A DNA stretch of 40,182 nt from the NCBI GenBank assembly GCA_016182605.1, contig JACPGE010000114.1, forward strand, positions 1 through 40,182. Reading direction: 5' to 3'. Below, piece by piece: positions 15,902-24,860 of the stretch (position 1 is the first letter of the stretch; each line of letters opens with the position of its first letter). Position numbers and translations under genes: made by a program. The DNA comes from Candidatus Hydrogenedentota bacterium. Lineage in GTDB: Bacteria; Hydrogenedentota; Hydrogenedentia; Hydrogenedentales; JAEUWI01. The notes under the pieces were generated by a model, which did no database searches, was not told the origin of the DNA, and saw only the letters and a program-made list of their open reading frames with translations.

Positions 15902-17251
15902 CTATCCCGCGCACCCGCCCACCACGCCCGGGCCAACGTTCGTCCCCGGATTCGGATTGACGAAGGGCACGGCCGTTTGGCCGCTCTGAATGCCAAAGAT
16001 AGGATCGCTGTAGTCCGCGCCAAAGACCGCGCTGGCGTCCGCCTTGAACCAATCCTCGATGACGTTCGCATACACCGTTCTAAAGTCCACCTCATGCGCC
16101 AGGTTGCCATTCTCCAGACGGCCTGGATCGAGATCGGGCTGGCCGCCATGGACGCCGCCATTCGCCCCGCCGCCGAGCACCAGGCAGCAGTTCGCCCCGC
16201 CATGATCCGTGCCGTGGCTGCTGTTTTCATCCACACGCCGCCCAAACTCGGAGAACGTCATGATGAGCACCTTGCCGAGATTGCCCGAGTCCTTCATGTC
16301 GCTGAGAAATCGGTCCAGGCTTACGGAAAGGTCGCTCAGGAGATCCGGGTGCTCGCCGTAATTCGGGTTGTCGTTCGACTGTTCCGCGTGCGTGTCGTAA
16401 CCGCCCTGATGCACAAAATAGATCTTCGTGTCCCGCCCGGAACGGATCAGCTTCGAGATGTTCCGGAAGCCCTCGCCCAGGCTGCCCCCCGGATAATCGC
16501 GCAGGTTGGGCGTATTGTCCGCCAGCATGAACTCTTCCACTGTCGCCTCGGCCACGTTCTCCACCCGTTGAATGAAGTCCAGGTCGGACGTGGGCACGTT
16601 CAGCCGGTTCAGCGCCGTCAGATAGGGCGCGCGCAGCTCGTTGCCCGTCTCAATGCGGAAACTCGACAGGTCGCTCACGCGCGGCGGCAGATAGAGTTCG
16701 CTGCCCGCAAGCGTGATCGGCATCTCACTCGTGCTCAGCGCCAGCATGGAGAGCGCCGGAATCTGTTCCGGCGGCACGCCCTCGCAGTTGTTGTCGAAAA
16801 AGCGCGCCGCCCAGCCCCGTCCCACGGCCTGCTGCGCGCTGCCCGGCGAAGCGCCATACTCGTAAAAATCGTTGCTCAGGAAATGCGACAGGTTCGGATT
16901 CGGATAGCCCACGTTCTGAATGACCGACAGGTAGCCGTCCTCCCACCACTTCATCAGGCCGCCCATCCGCGGATGCAGCGCATTCAACCCGTCGCCCAGC
17001 ACGTGGTAGTCGTTCTGAACGCCAAGCCGCGGCCGCGCATGGTAGTAGTTGTCGTCTTCGTAGGGGATCACGGTGTTCAGGCCGTCGTTTCCGCCGCCAA
17101 GCTGGACCAGAATCAGAATGCGGTCGTCGATGAAACCGCTGGAGAGGCCATGGGCCGACTTCGCCAGCCATACCGGCACCGTGCCCGCCGCACTCAGATA
17201 CGCAAAACTCCCCAGACCCGCCTTTATAAAATCACGTCGTGTCAATTTCAT
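15902..17251 (-). CDS. DUF1501 protein with Tat signal
   Basis: A 449-residue exported protein. The N-terminus MKLTRRDFIKAGLGSF is a twin-arginine signal, so it is folded before export. The DUF1501 features are present: LVQLGGGNDGLNTVIPY near residue 50, a central helical domain, and SHGTDHGGAN with GGGANGG toward the end. DUF1501 belongs to the alkaline-phosphatase/sulfatase fold group; its biochemical role is unknown. It is nearly always paired with DUF1800, as here: the DUF1800 gene lies 51 bases upstream in the same operon. The start at 17251 has GGAGG eight bases before it (the frame opens at 17266). A poly-Gly/Pro-rich tail (about 430-449) ends the protein. Confidence 0.92.
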   Translation of the reverse strand: MKLTRRDFIKAGLGSFAYLSAAGTVPVWLAKSAHGLSSGFIDDRILILVQLGGGNDGLNTVIPYEDDNYYHARPRLGVQNDYHVLGDGLNALHPRMGGLMKWWEDGYLSVIQNVGYPNPNLSHFLSNDFYEYGASPGSAQQAVGRGWAARFFDNNCEGVPPEQIPALSMLALSTSEMPITLAGSELYLPPRVSDLSSFRIETGNELRAPYLTALNRLNVPTSDLDFIQRVENVAEATVEEFMLADNTPNLRDYPGGSLGEGFRNISKLIRSGRDTKIYFVHQGGYDTHAEQSNDNPNYGEHPDLLSDLSVSLDRFLSDMKDSGNLGKVLIMTFSEFGRRVDENSSHGTDHGGANCCLVLGGGANGGVHGGQPDLDPGRLENGNLAHEVDFRTVYANVIEDWFKADASAVFGADYSDPIFGIQSGQTAVPFVNPNPGTNVGPGVVGGCAG

Positions 17252-17302
17252 GCGTGGACCCTCCATGAGGTTGATGTGCTTATCACCGGCATGCCGTTCG
17301 CC

Positions 17303-18940
17303 CTATTTCATCTGCCAGACCGGCAGCGACATCAGAAAATACATGATCCCGCGCACCTGCACCTGAAAGCGCCGGTCCGTGTCGTCGAAGCGGTCCGCCA
17401 CCTCGGCCATATATCCCAGCAGCAGGGTGCGCGATCCCGGCGCCCACACCTCCAGATCGTCCTGCACCAGCAGGTCTATGAAATAGTCCAGAATCCCCGC
17501 GTGATCCGCCGGCTGCAAGGACCCGCCGTTGAGCACCTGCAAGTCATCGATCCATTCGTCGCTCACGTACCAGCTCGTGATGCGCTCCACAAAATTAATC
17601 CGCTCTGCAAGATACTCCGCGTTGATCCACCGCCGTCCCTGGCGCCATCCGCTCACGTCCGGCGCATCGAAGAGCCGCATCCCCATCCATTCCATGCGAT
17701 TCGCCGGACCATCCCCATAGATGCCCCGGTAATAATCGATGTCCAGAATGCGGACCAGCATCGCCGCGAAATCCGCCGGTGTCTTCACAATCGAAAAATA
17801 GTTCGCTTCGCCGAAGAAGTACCGTGAACTCAGCAGCTTGTACATGCAAGCGCGCAAATCGTAGGGATAACGCCGCTGCGGAAAGTCCCCGGTGTCCGTG
17901 CCGCGCATGTAATCCGCCAGTTCCAGCACCGCATCCGCGGGCGGATCAAGCGCCACGTTCTGGTTCACAAACCAGCGCAACAGCTTCCACGACATATACA
18001 CCGCCGCCGCGGGCAGATTGTTGTACGGCGCAGGCAGCCCCTGCACACTCGGCTGCACGCTCACCTTGCTCAGGATCAGGTCCACCACCTGGGGCAGCTC
18101 CCCGCCGGTCATGTCCTCCGTCACGATCTGCCCGAAGACCACCTTCTCCCCGGGCTCATGGTTGCCATCGCGGAACCCGTATTCGAACGCGTCCGGCGCG
18201 CCAAAGCCCCCGTCGCAATCGCGGATGTTCGGTAGCGTCTCGCCCGTGAAACACTTCGCGATCTCGCGCACGTCGTTCTCGCTGTAATTGTCCACGCCCA
18301 TGGAGAACAACTCCATGATCTCCCGCGCGTAGTTCTCCTGCGCGCGCCCCGCCCCCGCGCCGTTCACTACATTGTCCAGGTAAAACAGCATCGCGGGATC
18401 GCGGCTGATTTGAATCAGCGTCTCCCGGAAATCGTCGATCCCGATCCGGCGCAACAGCGTGTTCTGTTGCAGCAGCAACTCCGCCGTCTTTGCGCGCACG
18501 TCCACGCAACCGCCCTGAAAGCGCTCTACCCCCTGATAGACCTTCCAGAATTCCGACACAAAATGATCGTGCAAGAACTGCCCGAACTGCTCCTGCAACG
18601 GCTGCGACGTAAAACGCAAGCGGTAGAACAGATGCGACGACAGCCACATGATCTCCGTCGGGTTCTTCGTGTTCCCCTCGTCCGTGTCGCCGTCGGGCAA
18701 GGCTGCAAAGGGGCCGCCCCACACCCCCACGCCCGATGGAGCGTCGAGATTGGGGTCGTCCGGAAGATAATCCACCAAGCCCGCGATTGCTGCTCGAAAC
18801 GCCTCCTGGCTGCCATTGCCAACCGCCGCCTCCCGTTCCGGGATGCTTCCCCCAAAGCCTGCGCGGCGCAGCAGGTGCGCCGCCTCCCGATCCGACCACG
18901 CTCCGTCTTCCCCCACGCGATACTCGTCCAATAGCGCCAT
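17303..18940 (-). CDS. DUF1800 protein
   Basis: A 545-residue protein of the DUF1800 family. The diagnostic start REAAHLLRRAGFGGSIPE (about residues 17-34) and the motif QENYAREIMELFSMG followed by YSENDVREIAKCFTG are present. DUF1800 proteins are of unknown function and occur with DUF1501 in Planctomycetes, Bacteroidetes and Proteobacteria, probably as envelope proteins. No signal peptide is visible, as in many family members. GGGAGG sits seven bases before the ATG at 18940. It is the first gene of the two-gene operon with DUF1501. Confidence 0.92.
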   Translation of the reverse strand: MALLDEYRVGEDGAWSDREAAHLLRRAGFGGSIPEREAAVGNGSQEAFRAAIAGLVDYLPDDPNLDAPSGVGVWGGPFAALPDGDTDEGNTKNPTEIMWLSSHLFYRLRFTSQPLQEQFGQFLHDHFVSEFWKVYQGVERFQGGCVDVRAKTAELLLQQNTLLRRIGIDDFRETLIQISRDPAMLFYLDNVVNGAGAGRAQENYAREIMELFSMGVDNYSENDVREIAKCFTGETLPNIRDCDGGFGAPDAFEYGFRDGNHEPGEKVVFGQIVTEDMTGGELPQVVDLILSKVSVQPSVQGLPAPYNNLPAAAVYMSWKLLRWFVNQNVALDPPADAVLELADYMRGTDTGDFPQRRYPYDLRACMYKLLSSRYFFGEANYFSIVKTPADFAAMLVRILDIDYYRGIYGDGPANRMEWMGMRLFDAPDVSGWRQGRRWINAEYLAERINFVERITSWYVSDEWIDDLQVLNGGSLQPADHAGILDYFIDLLVQDDLEVWAPGSRTLLLGYMAEVADRFDDTDRRFQVQVRGIMYFLMSLPVWQMK

Positions 18941-19466
18941 ATGCCATCCTCCCACTACCGGATGCAAGACCACCTTCCGGCACACACTCTCAGGTAGTAC
19001 CACAGGTTAATCTATTCCGCAATTGTGGAAAATCGCGCAGACTGCGAATCTCGCCGCAAAAGAATGGCAAGGTGTACTTACCGGCACGCGGCAGGACAAC
19101 TTTTCTTGTACCCGAGGAGTGCTTCCCCCAGAAAAGTATTCCCAATACCCCCCGTGAATCGGTACCCGACGCACGCTTCGGAGATGCAATCCATACCGCT
19201 CGAAAACGCCGGGGACAGGACTCCTGAGTGAAGCCAGGCCCTGACGAATTCGTCACGGGTCGACGTTGCACCCAGGAAATTTCCATTTATTGGTCGATTT
19301 GCAGCACTTGGCCTAATTTGCATAGGGCAGTTTTAGTGCGCTAGAGTTTACCCGGATCGGGTATTGCGGGTTCCGGGTTTGATTTTTTATTGACTTTATC
19401 GCTAATGCTCGATCTTCTGATACAATTGAGTTGACGCTTGGTCAAAAAATCGAAAGGAGTACAATC
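18941..19466. other. Divergent promoter region, DUF1800 / prepilin-like gene
   Basis: About 525 bases without a supportable gene, more AT-rich than the flanks. On the plus strand, TACAAT at 19421-19426 is a plausible -10 element 40 bases before the prepilin-like start, though no good -35 element lies 16-18 bases upstream. TTGACG at 19431-19436 follows it. The minus-strand promoter for DUF1800 must also lie here, but I could not pick it. Confidence 0.4.
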
Positions 19467-20354
19467 ATGTCTTTCATCCCCGCTCCCTCGCGAAGAAACC
19501 AAAAATCCGGTTTCACCCTCATCGAACTGCTCGTCGTCATCGCCATCATTGGCATCCTCGCGGCCATCCTCCTCCCCGCGCTCGCTAGAGCGCGCGAGGC
19601 GGCACGCCGCGCATCGTGCCAGAACAACCTCAAGCAAATGGGCCTTGTCTTCAACATGTATGCCAACGAAGCCAAAGACAAGTTTCCCCCCATGAAGATC
19701 TACAATTGCGACGTGCCGCCGGGCGATGCGCGGGACGCCACCTTCAACGGCCCCTCCATTTATCCTGAGTACCTGAGCGACGTGGGCACCCTGGTTTGCC
19801 CATCGGACTCGGACGCGGAAGCGACCTACAACCGGTTCCACTACAACGACAACCCGGACGACGGCGTAGAGACCTGCAAGCTTGCGCGCGGCAGCTACTA
19901 CTACCTGGGCTGGGCCTTCTATGAGCCGGCCATTCTGTTGCCCGGCACGGTTGTGCCCCGGACCGTCGAATTCGACGCTTCCGATTCGGGCTCCGTGGCC
20001 AGCTACGCTTACACGCTCTTCAATGCCGATGTGGTCACGGGCATGCTCACCATGTACACCTCGGGATTCTCACCCGAATCCAAAGAAGAACCGATTGGAC
20101 CCGTTCCCAGACTGCGCTTGGGGATTGAGCGTTTCTTCATCACCGACATCAACAACCCGGCCGCCAGCGCCGCCGCGGCAAGCCAAATCCCGGTCATGTG
20201 GGACGAAACCGCGGTCTACGGCGGCAGCACCACGTTCAACCACGTTCCCGGCGGGGGGAATATCCTCTATATGGACGGCCATGTGCAGTTCGTCAAGTGG
20301 CATGACCAATTCCCCTGCAATCTCACCGGGCTGATCATCAGCCTGGTCTTCTAG
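19467..20354 (+). CDS. DUF1559-type prepilin-like protein
   Basis: A 295-residue secreted or pilus-like protein. The prepilin signal is clear: [20 protein letters not shown] with cleavage expected before Phe and the conserved Glu at +5, followed by [23 protein letters not shown], the usual DUF1559/type II pseudopilin block. The C-terminus has [18 protein letters not shown], a variant of the H-x9-DG motif (one extra residue) of the DUF1559 families abundant in Planctomycetes, Lentisphaerae and Hydrogenedentes. AAAGGAG seven bases upstream fixes the start at 19467. It is followed by a good terminator, so it is transcribed alone. It presumably depends on a prepilin peptidase encoded elsewhere. 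Confidence 0.93.
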   Translation: MSFIPAPSRRNQKSGFTLIELLVVIAIIGILAAILLPALARAREAARRASCQNNLKQMGLVFNMYANEAKDKFPPMKIYNCDVPPGDARDATFNGPSIYPEYLSDVGTLVCPSDSDAEATYNRFHYNDNPDDGVETCKLARGSYYYLGWAFYEPAILLPGTVVPRTVEFDASDSGSVASYAYTLFNADVVTGMLTMYTSGFSPESKEEPIGPVPRLRLGIERFFITDINNPAASAAAASQIPVMWDETAVYGGSTTFNHVPGGGNILYMDGHVQFVKWHDQFPCNLTGLIISLVF

Positions 20355-20415
20355 GCACGCGTTAACGCGGAAGTTCTTTACGTTCCGCGGAAACATCGAA
20401 ATTCACAGGCTTCCA

Positions 20416-20455
20416 AACGCCGGTGCGGGCCGAGCAATCCGCACGGGCGTTTTTT
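20416..20455 (+). terminator. Intrinsic terminator after prepilin-like gene
   Basis: ACGCC-GGTGCGG (from 20417) pairs with CCGCAC-GGGCGT (20439-20450) around a loop of about ten bases, followed by TTTTTT (20450-20455). It lies 60 bases after the stop codon. Confidence 0.85.
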
Positions 20456-20532
20456 CTATATGCGTTTGAACTCCGGCCTCCGCGCGCGTAGCATGATTAT
20501 GCATGCACCTTGCACGCACGGGAGATCACACC

Positions 20533-20886
20533 TTGATCATTGTCCTCTTCGTTGCACTGCTCTTCGCCGGTATGGGGCTCTGGGCCACCCTGTTTCCCTC
20601 CCAATTCCTCGCCCACTTCGGCTCGCGCGTGGAAGGCCGCGACGGACGCAGCGAAGTGCGCGCGGTCTACGGCGGCTTCGGCTTTGCCATGGCGGGGGCC
20701 CTGGCACTTTCCCTGTATGCCGGAACCTACCGGCCCGGCATTCTCCTGTGCCTCGCGCTCGCACTGGCCGGCATGGCCGCCGGCAGGCTCCTCTCCTCCA
20801 TGATCGACCGGGAGATCTCCCCGAAAATGGTCGTGGTCCTCGTTGGAGAGGCCATCGGCGCCGCCCTCCTTTTTGCCGCGGTATAA
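20533..20886 (+). CDS. DUF4345-like small membrane protein
   Basis: About 117 residues with four hydrophobic segments and the pattern EVRAVYGGFGFAMAGALALS in the middle, which fits DUF4345, a family of small four-helix membrane proteins of unknown function. I favour a TTG start at 20533 because GGGAGA (20520-20525) is seven bases upstream. The alternative ATG at 20503 has no ribosome-binding site but lies nine bases after TAGCAT and could be leaderless. It stands alone between a terminator and the fucose-isomerase-like gene. Confidence 0.65.
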   Translation: MIIVLFVALLFAGMGLWATLFPSQFLAHFGSRVEGRDGRSEVRAVYGGFGFAMAGALALSLYAGTYRPGILLCLALALAGMAAGRLLSSMIDREISPKMVVVLVGEAIGAALLFAAV

Positions 20887-21017
20887 CGCCGGCCGCCGCA
20901 ACATTGGTTCTGCCTCATGCGTGTGCTATGCTTTTCGATTGTACGCGCGCGGCAGGAAATCCCGTATGCCTCGCGCGGGTGTGACGCGGTTGGAACCTGA
21001 GACTGGGGACGTGAACC

Positions 21018-22607
21018 ATGAAAAAAGACGACACGATCTATCTGATATCCAATGGCGACTTCCGCGATGCGGCCTGCGAAACCTGCTGGCCCATGCAGGA
21101 AGTGACCCTGAAGGAAGTGCAGAAGGCCTTTAAGAAACTCGGCTACAAGACAAAAATTGCGACACTATACGACCCCAAGCGGAAGCACGGCTTCATCACG
21201 CGGCAATGCGAAGGCACCGCCGTCTTCTCCGAAATCGACCCCCTTGCGCCCGTCGTTATCGTCCTGAGCTGCTGGGCCTATGCGCACCATGTCTGCGGCC
21301 CCCTGCAAACCCACCTCGGCCCCAAACTGCTCCTGGGAAATTTCGACGGCACCTGGCCCGGACTCGTCGCACTCCTGAACCACGCGGGCACCCTCGAGCG
21401 CCTCAACGTGAAGCACAGCCGCCTGTGGACCGAAGGCTTCACCAAGGACGCCTACTTCATGGAGAAGCTCGAAGAATGGTGCGTCAAGGAAGAAGTGCGC
21501 CACAGTGAAAAACACCTCACCGACGCGGACAAACTGAAACTCTCCCCCGCCGCAAAAAAATTCGGCCGGGAACTCGCAAGCGACATTCTCAAACACCGCC
21601 GCATCATGGGCCAGCTCGATCCGGGCTGCATGGGCATGTTGAATGCCGTCATGGATCCCGCCAAAGTCGGCGCCGCCGGCATGCCCATCGAATACCTCAA
21701 CCAATCCGACCTGCTGGCCGAAGTGAGCGAAATCAGCGACGAAGAGGCCCAGGGCTATCTGAACTGGCTGCTGCGCAAGGGCTGCTGGTTCGACTGGGGC
21801 ACGGATCAATTCAACGAACTGGTCTATGGCCAGGTCTTGACCCAAATGAAAATCTACGCCGCCGCCGCGCGCTTCGTCGAGCGCTACGGCCTGAGCGCCA
21901 TCGGCATCCCCTATCAGTTGGGGCTCACCCGCTGCCTCCCCGCCACGGACCTTGTGGAAGGCATGCTGAACAACGCCGATCGCCCGCCCGTGAAAAGCCC
22001 CTTCACCAAACAGATCATCAAGAAGGGCCTCCCCATCGTCCACTTCAACGAGGGCGACTTGGGCGCGGGCATTCCGCAGTTGCTCATGCACGACATCTTC
22101 CTGCGCAAGGGCATGAGCCCCGAAACCACCCTGCACGACGTGCGCTGGGGCCGCGAATGGGAAGATAAATACGTGTGGGTCTTCCTCATCTCCGGCGGCG
22201 CGCCCCCCGAACACTTCGGCGGCTGGAAACACACCAACGTCTTCCGCCAGCCCGCCATGTACTTCCCGCTCGGCGGCGGCACCTGCTCCGGCATCTCCAA
22301 GTCTGGCACCATCACCTGGGCGCGCGCCTATGAAAAGTTTGGCGTCTTCGGCATGGATGTTGGCACCGGAGAAGTGATTGAAATGCCCGATGCGGAGGTC
22401 CAGGACCGCCTCAACAAGACCACCCCCGTCTGGCCCATTGCCAACGTCCACATTCCCGGCTATGACCGCAACGAGATGATGGCCACCCACATGTCGAACC
22501 ATATCGTCATGGGCTACGGCGATATCCTTCAAGAACTCATCGCCACCTGCCAGGCACTCGGCATCAAGACCCGCGTGGCGGGCGACGCGCGCAAAACGTT
22601 GAGCTGA
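21018..22607 (+). CDS. L-fucose/L-arabinose isomerase-like protein
   Basis: A 529-residue cytosolic protein resembling the FucI/AraA superfamily of Mn-dependent sugar isomerases: an alpha/beta N-terminal half (VIVLSCWAYAHHVCGPL; LLLGNFDGTWPGLVALLNHAG) and a C-terminal half with GIPYQLGLTRCLPATDLVEG, NEGDLGAGIPQLLMHDIF and the H-P-like end IANVHIPGYDRNEMMATH. Acidic and His residues for metal binding (for example Glu in HFNEGDLG) are present, but I cannot confirm the full set. Many family members in Planctomycetes have no tested substrate. TATGCT at 20927-20932 may be the -10 element. Neighbours give no sugar pathway. Confidence 0.75.
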   Translation: MKKDDTIYLISNGDFRDAACETCWPMQEVTLKEVQKAFKKLGYKTKIATLYDPKRKHGFITRQCEGTAVFSEIDPLAPVVIVLSCWAYAHHVCGPLQTHLGPKLLLGNFDGTWPGLVALLNHAGTLERLNVKHSRLWTEGFTKDAYFMEKLEEWCVKEEVRHSEKHLTDADKLKLSPAAKKFGRELASDILKHRRIMGQLDPGCMGMLNAVMDPAKVGAAGMPIEYLNQSDLLAEVSEISDEEAQGYLNWLLRKGCWFDWGTDQFNELVYGQVLTQMKIYAAAARFVERYGLSAIGIPYQLGLTRCLPATDLVEGMLNNADRPPVKSPFTKQIIKKGLPIVHFNEGDLGAGIPQLLMHDIFLRKGMSPETTLHDVRWGREWEDKYVWVFLISGGAPPEHFGGWKHTNVFRQPAMYFPLGGGTCSGISKSGTITWARAYEKFGVFGMDVGTGEVIEMPDAEVQDRLNKTTPVWPIANVHIPGYDRNEMMATHMSNHIVMGYGDILQELIATCQALGIKTRVAGDARKTLS

Positions 22608-22620
22608 ACCGGAACCCGGG

Positions 22621-22650
22621 TTGACGCGGTGGCGCGGGCCTGTGTATGCT
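22621..22650 (+). promoter_or_regulatory. Promoter of the large membrane protein gene
   Basis: TTGACG (22621-22626), an 18-base spacer, and TATGCT (22645-22650) lie 50 bases before the GTG start of the next gene and just after the stop of the isomerase-like gene. Confidence 0.55.
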
Positions 22651-22699
22651 CGCGCCACTGATTTATATTGTGGTGTGCGCTCAATAGCGGAGAGATGCC

Positions 22700-24778
22700 G
22701 TGAAGACTATCGCAGCGCTGCTCCGGCCTGTATGGACCGCGCTTGACGTCCAGGTCGCCCTCCTTCTCGCCTTGCTTGCCGCCATTACCGCCATGGTCTA
22801 CACCTCCACCTGGGGCGGCACCGCCCACTTTTATCAAGAGTCCTTGGGACCGTCCGTCATGATGGCATGCGGACACGGCTACGTCAATCCAGACCTGGAT
22901 AAACTGCCTGAACTGCGCGCCTTTCTTCATCCCGTCATGTCGTCCACGGAATCACCGGTGCCCGCCCAATTTGACGGCACAACACTGCCCGCCGACCCTC
23001 CAGTCGCCCCCCTGCTGCTCTATCAACGGCAACATCGGTACTTGATGATGGCCATTGCACTGCTTTGGGCCCTCTTCGGTATCGCCTGGTCATCCTTGGC
23101 GCCCCTCTATGGCGTCTTATATGGTGTCACGGCGATTGCCTGGTATGGCATCATGCGCCTCGGCACGGGAAGACTGGCCGCCGCGCTGATGACCATGCTC
23201 TTGACTTTTTCTCCGCTGCAATTGAACAATCTGTTGCGCCTGCGGGACTTCTCCAAAGCGCCGTTTATCCTGCTGACCATGCTGTTGCTCGGCACAATGA
23301 TGAAAGGCGGCTGGAACACCCGGCGCGTGCTCGCGGCCAGCGCCGCAACAGGAGTGCTGGTGGGACTGGGCGCAGGCTTTCGTATCGATGTCGTCATCTG
23401 TATTCCTGCCTTTCTCGTTGTAGTGTGGTTCTTTCTCGATCGGCGGCCTTGGCTTCATGCCGGGTGGAAAACCCTCGCCTCCGCCTTGTGTATCGCCCTC
23501 CACCTCCTCATCTCTTTACCAATCACCGGACCGCGAGAGCCGGACATGAATGCGATCCACTACTTGCTCGGACTCAGTAAGCTCTACGACGATCGCCTCG
23601 GCGTGGGTGGCGCCTCCTATCAACTAATCCACCGTTATTTAGACCTCGAACCCGTGGCCCTGCTGCAATCCACCAATTTGCAGCCGCAGAATCTTGCGTC
23701 CAAAAATTTCGAACTCGACACCTTCGCATTAGAGCAGGCCTCTACTCAATTGCTGCTTCATCACCTCCGCACCTTCCCCGCAGATCTGGTTTTGCGATCT
23801 TGGGCGGCCGTCTTGCGCACCCTTGATGAACTGCACTCCTCGCTGGATGTTCCCGCACCCAAGGGCATCGACTCCACCCTGGGCATCCATCTCTTTACCG
23901 TCACATCGGCCGCGGCCCACGTTTTGACGCGGTATACGCGTTACGCGGCCATTGGCGCTTTGATCCTTATCAGCCTGGGAAACCTCCGCCTGGCCCTGGG
24001 CACCGGCTTCTTGCTCGCCTACTTCGCCGGCTACGGCGCCATCCAATTTGCCAGCCGGCACACCTTTCATCTGGAATTCATCGGGTTCTGGGCCACCGGC
24101 ACGGCACTGACACTGCTCTTCACACGGTTTGCGCCGCTGCGCCACCGGGAAGTGCGCGCACAATGGAAATCGTGGATGGCCGACCGCCCGGTCTGGCAGC
24201 AGCCCGCGCCGCGGCGCGCAGCATGCTTCATCGCCATCGCCCTGGCCGCTGTGCTGATTCCGCTTTGGTCCCTGCGCCTCTACCAGCACCAGACGGCGAG
24301 CAATTTCTTCGCGCGTGAACTCGCCGCCGCAGTAACCACGGCAACACCCGTCAGCCAGGAGCCCGGCAGGGATGGCCACGTCCTGTTCGTCCCCGCCTTT
24401 ACAGAAGAGAAGGCACCGCTGCGCGGCAGCACGGGGGACGCTTCGGAGTATCTGACTGCGCGCTTCGACACTTCGGGCGGCGCGCTGACCCTGATGATGC
24501 AGTACGATGGCGCGCCCCCCGATGCCCAGCTTAGTTGGGGCATCACCCTGCCGCAACTCAGCGGTGCGCCCGTCGAGCTGCATTTTCCCGCCTACTACAT
24601 TGGCTGGGCGGAGAGTGCCGGTAGCTGGACGGCCTTCAAAGGCATTGAAGTCCCCGAGGCCCAGCGCGGCGCCTTCCTGGAACTTCGCCGCTGGCAAAAC
24701 GCGCCGTTTGTTCCCGCCACCCTGCTCATCGCCCCCGGTACGGAGCCGCCGCGCTATTACCAGCAACTCGTGCGCTGA
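22700..24778 (+). CDS. Large multi-pass membrane protein, possible GT-C glycosyltransferase
   Basis: A 692-residue inner-membrane protein with roughly ten to twelve hydrophobic helices in the first 470 residues, one more near residues 510-530, and a final periplasmic domain of about 160 residues rich in beta-prone segments. The layout resembles GT-C lipid-sugar-dependent glycosyltransferases (PMT/ArnT type), but I see no decisive catalytic motif. The start is GTG at 22700 with GGAGAG upstream. Codon use is strongly GCC/CTC-biased like other plus-strand genes in this block. It may build a surface glycan; the family call is weak. Confidence 0.5.
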   Translation: MKTIAALLRPVWTALDVQVALLLALLAAITAMVYTSTWGGTAHFYQESLGPSVMMACGHGYVNPDLDKLPELRAFLHPVMSSTESPVPAQFDGTTLPADPPVAPLLLYQRQHRYLMMAIALLWALFGIAWSSLAPLYGVLYGVTAIAWYGIMRLGTGRLAAALMTMLLTFSPLQLNNLLRLRDFSKAPFILLTMLLLGTMMKGGWNTRRVLAASAATGVLVGLGAGFRIDVVICIPAFLVVVWFFLDRRPWLHAGWKTLASALCIALHLLISLPITGPREPDMNAIHYLLGLSKLYDDRLGVGGASYQLIHRYLDLEPVALLQSTNLQPQNLASKNFELDTFALEQASTQLLLHHLRTFPADLVLRSWAAVLRTLDELHSSLDVPAPKGIDSTLGIHLFTVTSAAAHVLTRYTRYAAIGALILISLGNLRLALGTGFLLAYFAGYGAIQFASRHTFHLEFIGFWATGTALTLLFTRFAPLRHREVRAQWKSWMADRPVWQQPAPRRAACFIAIALAAVLIPLWSLRLYQHQTASNFFARELAAAVTTATPVSQEPGRDGHVLFVPAFTEEKAPLRGSTGDASEYLTARFDTSGGALTLMMQYDGAPPDAQLSWGITLPQLSGAPVELHFPAYYIGWAESAGSWTAFKGIEVPEAQRGAFLELRRWQNAPFVPATLLIAPGTEPPRYYQQLVR

Positions 24779-24860
24779 CCAAGCCCTGAGCGCCCTCGTG
24801 GCATTGCCCGCATCTGCTATACTTCCTGTGTACTTGCTGTCAGATTGGGGATTCGCCAGC

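Noticed and set aside
15977-17827. Plus-strand open frame of 616 codons
   Set aside because: Antisense to DUF1501 and DUF1800, both clear family members.
21165-22658. Minus-strand open frame of 497 codons
   Set aside because: Shadow of the isomerase-like gene; no domain.
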